From Bradyrhizobium sp. C9 (GTDB lineage: Bacteria; Pseudomonadota; Alphaproteobacteria; Rhizobiales; Xanthobacteraceae), in contig NZ_NWTG01000001.1 in the NCBI RefSeq assembly GCF_002532045.1, positions 806,001-870,000 on the forward strand: 64,000 nucleotides of DNA, written 5' to 3'. Below are positions 58,138 to 64,000 of the stretch, piece by piece. Position 1 is the stretch's first letter. The number at the start of each line of letters is the position of its first letter. Both the position numbers and the translations under genes were made by a program. Below the pieces are notes generated by a model. The model had not been told where the DNA came from, did not search any database, and was given only the letters and a program-made list of their open reading frames with translations.

Positions 58138-58141
58138 TCCA

Positions 58142-58909
58142 ATGCCGGAACTTGCGCAGCAGACCGCCGCTCGGCGGTCACTCCCGGCGCTGATCCTGCT
58201 GCTGGCGGGCTCGGCGCTCGCGGGCTGCAGCGGCGGCGATTTCGGCCGCACCCGGGCCGATTTCCGCAACGACGACATGCATCGCTGGATGGGCGCCGAA
58301 GTCACCGGCAGCGTCGGCAAGAGCGCCTCGCAATTCCAGCTCACCGAACACGAGCGTCAGCTGCGCGATCTGGCCTATCAGTTCATCGAGCCGCCGCTGT
58401 CGCGCCCGGCGTGGAAGAGCGTGTACGGCGACTACCAGCCGCTGCCTTCGCCGTGGCGGCAGAAGGTCGTGTTCGATCGCACTGCGTACGGCCGCAATCT
58501 GATCGACGAGCCACATCGCTCGTTCGCCTCGCGCTATTCGCTGCTGATCGATCAGGTCCGCGACGACATCACGCGCTTCGAGCCATTCTTCGCCACCGCG
58601 ATCCAGGTGATCGAGCTGGATCGCAAGCGCAGCGCCAGCCTGAAGATGATCGCTGACGTGTCGCCGCGCGAGAAGGCCGACGCGGTGGCGCGGATGGAAG
58701 AGAACACGCTGATCGTGCAATGGGTCCAGCAGAGCCTGGAGCGGCGGATCTCGTCCTATCGCTGGGCGCTGGAGCGGCTGGTGATCCAGGCGCCCGACGG
58801 CATGGCCGCCGACGCCGAACGCCAGATCAACGAGCTCGCCCGGCTCACTGCCAATGCACCGCTGATCTCTGGACCCGTCTCGGGCCAGGCCGTGGTGTCG
58901 AAGGGCTAG
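58142..58909 (+). CDS. Putative lipoprotein
   Basis: A 255-residue protein. The signal peptide ends in a lipobox LAGSALAGC, so Cys29 is the predicted acylation site. The mature part is helical (FASRYSLLIDQVRDDITRFE; VQWVQQSLERRISSYRWALE) with no enzymatic motif. The Gly-Arg-rich start of the mature protein does not indicate its membrane. It follows the small basic-tailed gene by four bases and its stop overlaps the LysR gene stop (CTAG). Confidence 0.75.
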   Translation: MPELAQQTAARRSLPALILLLAGSALAGCSGGDFGRTRADFRNDDMHRWMGAEVTGSVGKSASQFQLTEHERQLRDLAYQFIEPPLSRPAWKSVYGDYQPLPSPWRQKVVFDRTAYGRNLIDEPHRSFASRYSLLIDQVRDDITRFEPFFATAIQVIELDRKRSASLKMIADVSPREKADAVARMEENTLIVQWVQQSLERRISSYRWALERLVIQAPDGMAADAERQINELARLTANAPLISGPVSGQAVVSKG

Positions 58910-59766
58910 GCCCGTTTCATCTTCCTTGTTGTGGGTCTGACGCGGCGGCTGTTCGCCTGCCGGGGCAGGCTCGCAATGAACTCCTTCAGCACATCGGAAG
59001 GCGGGTTGCCTACGGGATAGGCGAGGCCGACCTGGCGCGTGACGTCGATCTCGATCGTACGCACCGCCACATCCGGATTGCCGCGCGCCACGCCTTCGGG
59101 GACGATCGCAACGCCGACCCCGGCCGCGACCAGCGCCATCGCCCATTCCTCCGATTCCGCGATCGCAACCGGCTTGCGCGGCGGCGCGGTGCGTTTGAAG
59201 AATTCCTGCTGCTCGCAATGGCAGCGATCGATCATCGGAACGCCTGCGAAGTCGGTGGTCCGCAGCGTCTCCTTCAGGGTGAGTGGATGCGACGGCGGCA
59301 GCGCCGCGACGTAGCGCTCGCTCCACAGCGGGATGAAGTGCTCGCCGGCGCCGATCATGGTCTTTGCGACGATCCGCGCGTCGGCCTTCTCATTGGCGCC
59401 GACCAGTCGGAGCGCGAGATCGGCATTCGCCGTCAGCGGCTTCAGCAGCGCGATCGTCCGCGCCTGATCGAGCGTACGCAACAGGCCGAGCGTCAGCGGC
59501 TGCCTTGTCGCGGGTTTGCGAAACAGGTTTCGTGCCGCATCTGCCTCGTCGATGATCCTGCGGGCGACGCCGTGAAACTGCGCGGCGGACTCCGTCGGCG
59601 CCATACCCTTCTTGTGCCGGATGAACAGCGTGGTGCCGAGCTCGGCCTCAAGATGGGTGATCGCCGCGGAGATCGACGGCTGCGAGATGAAGCAGCGTTT
59701 CGCCGCGGCGGTCAGGTTGCGCTCGCGGTAGACCGCGGCGAAATAGCGGAGTTCGCGGATATCCAT
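58906..59766 (-). CDS. LysR family transcriptional regulator
   Basis: A 286-residue LTTR. N-terminal winged helix-turn-helix (residues ~1-60, LTAAAKRCFISQPSISAAIT) and C-terminal effector-binding domain (~90-275) with family segments such as ALVAAGVGVAIVPEGVARG. The C-terminal tail is basic. It is transcribed divergently from an MBL-fold hydrolase, with a T-N11-A site between them, so that gene is the likely target along with itself. The inducer is unknown. Confidence 0.93.
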   Translation of the reverse strand: MDIRELRYFAAVYRERNLTAAAKRCFISQPSISAAITHLEAELGTTLFIRHKKGMAPTESAAQFHGVARRIIDEADAARNLFRKPATRQPLTLGLLRTLDQARTIALLKPLTANADLALRLVGANEKADARIVAKTMIGAGEHFIPLWSERYVAALPPSHPLTLKETLRTTDFAGVPMIDRCHCEQQEFFKRTAPPRKPVAIAESEEWAMALVAAGVGVAIVPEGVARGNPDVAVRTIEIDVTRQVGLAYPVGNPPSDVLKEFIASLPRQANSRRVRPTTRKMKRA

Positions 59767-59775
59767 AGGCCTGTC

Positions 59776-59790
59776 CTATCGCATAGATAG
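59776..59790. promoter_or_regulatory. LysR-type T-N11-A operator candidate
   Basis: CTATC-GCATA-GATAG is a perfect 5+5 dyad containing the T-N11-A core (TATC...GATA), located 10-24 bp upstream of the LysR ATG and about 70 bp upstream of the hydrolase ATG. This is the expected position for divergent LTTR control. Confidence 0.6.
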
Positions 59791-59857
59791 AGAGACAATA
59801 TTTTACCTATGGAAAGGCTGGTGGCAAGCCTGCGCTGAATTCAGCGGAGGACTGGTC

Positions 59858-60700
59858 ATGCGCATCCACCATCTCAACACCGGCACCATGTGCCCGATCG
59901 GCAAGCGGCTCGTGAACGGCAGCGGCAGCCTCTTCCAGCGCGCGCGGATGGTCTGTCACTGCCTGCTGGTCGAGAGCAATGACGGCCTCGTGCTGGTCGA
60001 CACCGGCATTGGGCTCGACGACATCGGCGACCCGCCGCGGCTGGGGCGCAAATGGGTGCGGCAGACCACGCCGAGGCTCGATCCGGCCGAGACCGCCGTC
60101 CGTCAGGTGAAGGCGCTCGGCTTCTCGCCCGATGATGTGCGGCATCTGCTGCTGACGCATCTCGACCGCGACCATGCCGGCGGCGTGCCGGACTTTCCGA
60201 AGGCCAAGGTGCACCTTCATCGCAAGGAGTACGACATGGCGGTGACGCATCAGGTCGCGCCGCCGCAAGGCCGCTACATCACGGCGCAGTGGAAGCACGG
60301 GCCGGACTGGGCGTTCTACGGCGCCGGCGGCGAGGACTGGTTCGGCTTCACGGGCGTGCGCGCGCTCGGCGATCGCGAGCCGGACATTCTGATGATCCCG
60401 CTGCCCGGCCACACGCTCGGCCATTGCGGGATTGCGGTGCGCGACAAGGACAGATGGCTGCTGCACGCCGGCGATGCCTATTTCCACCATGCGCAGCTCG
60501 ATGCCCGGCCGCGGATTCCGCTGGTACTCGGCATGTTCCAGCGCCGGGCCGACATGGATCGCGCGACGCGCATCCAGAACCAGGAGCGGCTGCGCCAGTT
60601 GAAGGCGGTGCATAACGACAGCGTCACGATCGTCAACAGCCACGATCCCGTCGATTACGAGACCTGCCGTTGCGGCCGCCACGCGCTGGCTGCGAGCTAG
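59858..60700 (+). CDS. Metallo-beta-lactamase-fold hydrolase (lactonase-like)
   Basis: A 280-residue MBL-fold protein similar in length and motifs to AttM/AiiA-like N-acyl-homoserine lactonases. The metal motif is THLDRDHAGG (HxDxDH rather than HxHxDH), with further ligands in PLPGHTLGHCG, LHAGDAYFH and a final NSHDP. The first Asp replaces the usual His, so metal loading may differ from AiiA. Likely regulated by the divergent LysR protein. Lactone substrates are possible but unproven. Confidence 0.85.
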   Translation: MRIHHLNTGTMCPIGKRLVNGSGSLFQRARMVCHCLLVESNDGLVLVDTGIGLDDIGDPPRLGRKWVRQTTPRLDPAETAVRQVKALGFSPDDVRHLLLTHLDRDHAGGVPDFPKAKVHLHRKEYDMAVTHQVAPPQGRYITAQWKHGPDWAFYGAGGEDWFGFTGVRALGDREPDILMIPLPGHTLGHCGIAVRDKDRWLLHAGDAYFHHAQLDARPRIPLVLGMFQRRADMDRATRIQNQERLRQLKAVHNDSVTIVNSHDPVDYETCRCGRHALAAS

Positions 60701-61320
60701 CGCTTGTTGCGTGCCGCAGGCGGCGGAGCAGGGGCCGGCAGCGGGGGCGGCGCTTCCTGCTTGGCCGCGACCGGCTCGGTCTGTAGCTTGCAGGAGGAGG
60801 CCGCAAGCGAGGCCTGCGCCTGCGGCATCAGGCCGGGCTCCGGCGCCAGCGCCTTCAGCAGGATCAGGCCGGTCGAGGTTGGCGAGTCGATGATCAGCCG
60901 GTCGGCGGCGGTGACTTCCTCGTCCTCGGGCAGCTCGTTGTGCTGCGCTTCCGTCATCAGATCGAGCTCGATCACCTTCTTGCCGGCGGAGCGATCGTTG
61001 ATCGCGTAGTAGGCGACCTCGTTGCGGGTGTAGAACGACACCGACGTATAGGCCTGGCTGACCGGTACGGTGAGCTTGAGCGGCCCGCTCGAGAGATCGT
61101 AGCGGCAGATCGCCACCGCGAAGGCCGGATCCATCAGCGGCATCGGCGAGTTGCTCGGGTCGGCCAATGGCAGCTGCGTCACCTCGTTGAGCTTGGTCAT
61201 CGGGGTCAGCCGCGAATAGGCGTCCTGCGAAGCGATCCGCGGCAGCGCCAGCACGCTGACGAGATGCACCACGCCGCCGAGCAGCACGCCTGCGAGGATG
61301 GTGAACAGCACGCGGATCAT
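60697..61320 (-). CDS. DUF1254-domain membrane protein
   Basis: A 207-residue protein with an N-terminal membrane helix (VLFTILAGVLLGGVVHLVSV), a DUF1254-like periplasmic domain (PLADPSNSPMPLMDPAFAVA; SFYTRNEVAYYAIND) and a Pro-rich C-terminus. Its ATG overlaps the DUF1214 stop (ATGA). The two domains are usually fused in one protein; here they are separate products of one operon. Function is unknown. Confidence 0.8.
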   Translation of the reverse strand: MIRVLFTILAGVLLGGVVHLVSVLALPRIASQDAYSRLTPMTKLNEVTQLPLADPSNSPMPLMDPAFAVAICRYDLSSGPLKLTVPVSQAYTSVSFYTRNEVAYYAINDRSAGKKVIELDLMTEAQHNELPEDEEVTAADRLIIDSPTSTGLILLKALAPEPGLMPQAQASLAASSCKLQTEPVAAKQEAPPPLPAPAPPPAARNKR

Positions 61321-61895
61321 GGGCAGCCCGTCGTTGCGATCGAGGGCATCGGCGCGTCGCGCTGGGTTCGGGTCGCGACTCCGACCGGCGTGTCGTAGAG
61401 CCGCAGCATCAGCGCGTAGCGCTCGATGCCGCCGGTCGGCAGCCAGTTGCCGGCGCGCGAGCGCGAGGCGATGTGGATCTCGAACGTGCCGTCGGAGGCG
61501 CGCATGATCTCCTGGCTGGTGAAGCCATAGCGCTGCAACGAGTTGGCGACGAGGTGGCCCTTGCGGTCGAACAGCGTCAGCGTCCAGAACCGCGCCGCCG
61601 GCGTCACGCCGCTGACCACGATGTCGCAGCGGCCGTCGAGCGGCTTGTTCTTGTCGTCGGTGGTTGCCGAGAACGCGATGCCGTCGCCGGTACCGATCGG
61701 CAGCTCGCCGCTGCGCGCGATGGTGGCGCGCGAATAGGGGTCGACGTCGGAGGTGCCGTTTTTCGGCCGCGCGGTCCAGGCGCCGATCTTCAGCGTGCCG
61801 AGATCGGTGCCGCGCGTCGCCGTCGCGTAGGTCAGGCCGAGGCCGACGGCCGTGGCGATGACGAGTGCCAGCAAGGTGGTGAGGAGGAGCCGCAC
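61317..61895 (-). CDS. DUF1214-domain membrane protein
   Basis: A 192-residue protein. Membrane helix LLLTTLLALVIATAVGLGLT at the N-terminus, then a DUF1214 beta-rich domain (ARFWTLTLFDRKGHLVANSL; EIHIASRSRAGNWLPTGG). The GTG start at 61895 lies one base after the penicillin-binding protein stop codon (TGA-c-GTG), so translation is coupled to it. A signal anchor is more likely than cleavage. Function is unknown; the context suggests the cell envelope. Confidence 0.78.
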   Translation of the reverse strand: MRLLLTTLLALVIATAVGLGLTYATATRGTDLGTLKIGAWTARPKNGTSDVDPYSRATIARSGELPIGTGDGIAFSATTDDKNKPLDGRCDIVVSGVTPAARFWTLTLFDRKGHLVANSLQRYGFTSQEIMRASDGTFEIHIASRSRAGNWLPTGGIERYALMLRLYDTPVGVATRTQRDAPMPSIATTGCP

Positions 61896-61896
61896 G

Positions 61897-64000
61897 TCAG
61901 TTCTTGCGTGGCGCAGGGGCTGTCGTGCCGTCCGGTCCGGCCGCGGCAACGTAGTTTTCGGGGAACGCCAGCGCGCTCGATGATTCCGGCTTGCCGGTCT
62001 TCGAGGGCTCGTTGAGCGTGGTCTTGTTGGTCGTCTTGGCGGCGTCGTCGAGCAGCTTCTCGACCCGCACCAGGATATCCGCGCCGCGCTTGGTCAGAAC
62101 CGGCGGCGGACCCGGCTTGGTCTCCAGCACGCGCGGTGCCGCGTTGGCCTGGGCATTGGCTTGCGCCGGCTGCGGCGGCAGCTTCTGGCCCATGCCGACG
62201 CCGACGAGTTCTTTGACTTCCACTCCCTGGTGCGCGGTCACCATGATGTCGTGCCAGGTCTGCGCCGGCAGCGAGCCACCGGTCATGCGGTTGGTCGGCG
62301 AATAGTCGTCATTGCCGTACCAGACCGCGCAGGTGAAGTTGCCGGTGTAGCCGACGAACCAGGCGTCGCGATAGGCGTTGGTGGTGCCGGTCTTGCCCGC
62401 GGTCGGAATGCCGTCGAGCGCGGCGCGGCGCGCGGTGCCTTCGCTGACCACGTGGCTCATCATGCCGGCCATGTCGGCGGCGATGTTCGGCGGAATGGCT
62501 TGCCGCGGCTTCGGGCCGTCGCGGTCCCAGCGCCAAACCAGGTCGCCGGCGCCGGTGCGCACCTCGAGCACCGAATGCGGCGTCACCGCCTTGCCGCGGT
62601 TCGGGAAGGTCGCATACGCCACTGCGTGCTCGATCACCGTGACCTCGTCGGAGCCGATCGGCAGAGACGGCGTGTCGGGTAGCGGCGCCTTGAGGCCGAA
62701 GCGGCGCGCGACCTCGACGATCTTGGCGCGGCCGGCCTTCGGGCCTTCCTTGCCGCCCAGCATGATCGAGAGCTTGACCGGCACCACGTTGATCGAACGG
62801 GTGATCGCCTGGGTCAGCGTCACCTGACCCGAATAGGAATGGCCATAGTTCTGCGGGCACCAGTTGCCGATGCAGACCGGGCCGTCGACCACCTTCGAGT
62901 TCGGCGTGAAGCCGTTCAGCAGCGCCGTGGTGTAGACGTACGGCTTGAACGACGAGCCCGGCTGCCGGTAGGCGTCGGTGGCGCGGTTGAACTGGCTCGC
63001 GCCGTAGTCGCGGCCGCCGACCATGGCGCGGATTCCGCCGTCGAGATCGGACACCACGGTCGCGGCCTGCGTCGCGTGATAATCGCGCCCGAACTGGCGG
63101 AGCTGGTTCTCGATCGCTTCCTCGGCTGCCTTCTGCACGTTCATGTCGATCGCGGTGCGGACCACGAAGACGCGCTCGGTGTAGGATTTCGGGAAGGTGT
63201 CGACCAGCTTGCGCATCTCGTCGAAGGCGTAGTCGAGATAGTAGTTCGGCGAATTCTCGTCGCGCCGGTCGACCGCGACCGCCGGATTGCGGCGGGCGCC
63301 GAACACCTGGCCCTCGGTCATGAAGCCGGCATCCACCAGGTTGTCGAGCACGACGTTGGCGCGGGCACGCGCCGCAGGCAGGTTGATGTGCGGGGCGTAT
63401 TTGGTCGGCGCCTTGAACAGGCCGGCGAGCATCGCGGCTTCCGCGAGGTTCACGTCGCGCACCGACTTGTTGAAATAGAAGTGCGCGGCGCCGTCGACGC
63501 CGAAAGTGCCGCCGCCCATGTAGGCGCGGTCGAGATAGAGCTTCAGGATCTCGTTCTTGGTCAGCCGCGTCTCCAGCCAGATCGCAAGGAAGGCTTCCTT
63601 CACCTTGCGCTCGATGGTGCGCTCGTTGTTCAGGAACAGGTTCTTGGCGAGCTGCTGGGTGATCGACGAGCCGCCCTGGCGGACGCCGCCGGCCTGGGCG
63701 TTGGTGACGAGGGCGCGGGCCAGGCCCGGAACGTCGATGCCGAAATGGTCGTAGAAGCGGCGGTCTTCGGTCGCGAGTGTCGCCTTGATCAGATTGTCCG
63801 GAAAGTCTTCCAGCGGGATCGAGTCATTATGCTTGATGCCGCGGCTGCCGATCGGGTTGCCGTAACGGTCGAGGAAGGTCACTGCGAGGTCGGATTTCTT
63901 CAGCCAATCCTCGTCGGCGGTCTCGCGGAAGGCGGGGATCGCGAGCGTCAGCATCAGGATCATGCCGCCGAGCCCAAGCGTCGCGGCCTCCGACAGCGGC
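61897..64000 (-). CDS. PBP1A-class bifunctional peptidoglycan synthase, N-terminus beyond window
   Basis: Reads off the right edge in the same open frame, including a hydrophobic segment (MILMLTLAIPAF), so the true start is outside. The glycosyltransferase GT51 domain contains ATEDRRFYDHFGID and GGSSITQQLAKN. The transpeptidase has SSFK (Ser active site), SIN and KTGTTNAYRDAWF. Together these make a class A penicillin-binding protein polymerising and cross-linking peptidoglycan. The C-terminus is Pro/Ala/Lys-rich. It heads an operon with the DUF1214 and DUF1254 genes. Confidence 0.94.
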   Translation of the reverse strand, partial: PLSEAATLGLGGMILMLTLAIPAFRETADEDWLKKSDLAVTFLDRYGNPIGSRGIKHNDSIPLEDFPDNLIKATLATEDRRFYDHFGIDVPGLARALVTNAQAGGVRQGGSSITQQLAKNLFLNNERTIERKVKEAFLAIWLETRLTKNEILKLYLDRAYMGGGTFGVDGAAHFYFNKSVRDVNLAEAAMLAGLFKAPTKYAPHINLPAARARANVVLDNLVDAGFMTEGQVFGARRNPAVAVDRRDENSPNYYLDYAFDEMRKLVDTFPKSYTERVFVVRTAIDMNVQKAAEEAIENQLRQFGRDYHATQAATVVSDLDGGIRAMVGGRDYGASQFNRATDAYRQPGSSFKPYVYTTALLNGFTPNSKVVDGPVCIGNWCPQNYGHSYSGQVTLTQAITRSINVVPVKLSIMLGGKEGPKAGRAKIVEVARRFGLKAPLPDTPSLPIGSDEVTVIEHAVAYATFPNRGKAVTPHSVLEVRTGAGDLVWRWDRDGPKPRQAIPPNIAADMAGMMSHVVSEGTARRAALDGIPTAGKTGTTNAYRDAWFVGYTGNFTCAVWYGNDDYSPTNRMTGGSLPAQTWHDIMVTAHQGVEVKELVGVGMGQKLPPQPAQANAQANAAPRVLETKPGPPPVLTKRGADILVRVEKLLDDAAKTTNKTTLNEPSKTGKPESSSALAFPENYVAAAGPDGTTAPAPRKN

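Overview
The window reads as a chromosomal segment of a high-GC alphaproteobacterium, most probably Bradyrhizobium or a close Nitrobacteraceae relative. Signs are a Ros/MucR regulator, DUF2336, DUF1491 and DUF5330 proteins, a TIGR03809-like/TIGR03808-like gene pair, an NrsF-type sigma/anti-sigma pair, a mutA/mutB/meaB set, and many dispersed palindromic intergenic repeats of the kind common in that group. I identified it from sequence character only. No rRNA, tRNA, CRISPR array or prophage was seen. The only transposase-like gene is a single-copy RAYT.

Layout. 1-5.1 kb: 5'-truncated error-prone polymerase dnaE2 carrying an in-frame palindromic repeat, an SDR oxidoreductase and a secreted GlcG/HbpS-like protein. 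5.1-6.4 kb: repeat-rich spacer and a small membrane protein. 6.4-17.8 kb: CoA transferase, heavy-metal-type RND pump with adaptor, amidohydrolase, TolC-family channel, acetyl-CoA hydrolase/transferase and enoyl-CoA hydratase. 17.9-26.1 kb: signalling block with SigF-like ECF factor/NrsF, DUF2336 plus diguanylate cyclase, and a second ECF factor/anti-sigma/subtilase cassette ending in a candidate structured RNA and strong terminator. 26.4-31 kb: TIGR03809-like and Tat-exported beta-helix proteins, then a lower-GC accessory stretch with a TPR protein. 31-38.9 kb: pyroglutamyl peptidase, MeaB, SRPBCC, DUF3298 and a mutA-GFA-small ORF-mutB operon. 38.9-41.6 kb: folP-folB-folK and two small conserved proteins. 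42-48.6 kb: HerA-like ATPase, M20 peptidase, RAYT element, class II aldolase and a GT-C glycosyltransferase. 48.9-54.5 kb: membrane protein, MucR-like regulator, SufE, DUF5330, a DivJ-like histidine kinase and a peptidoglycan-binding protein. 54.5-64 kb: ankyrin protein, DUF1491, second DUF2336, lipoprotein, LysR/MBL divergent pair, DUF1254/DUF1214 pair and a PBP1A-class enzyme running off the right edge.

Functional threads. MutA, MutB and MeaB form the methylmalonyl-CoA mutase and its G-protein chaperone (propionyl-CoA assimilation). FolP, FolB and FolK are consecutive folate-biosynthesis steps. There are two independent ECF sigma/membrane anti-sigma modules. In the second, both the anti-sigma factor and the neighbouring subtilase carry what look like propeptide-like domains, which makes it the best candidate here for an undescribed signalling circuit.

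A recurrent architectural feature is how convergent genes meet. Of 14 convergent junctions, five overlap by exactly four bases (CTAG or TTAG) and one by eight. Six hold palindromic repeats or terminator-like elements, and two have neither.
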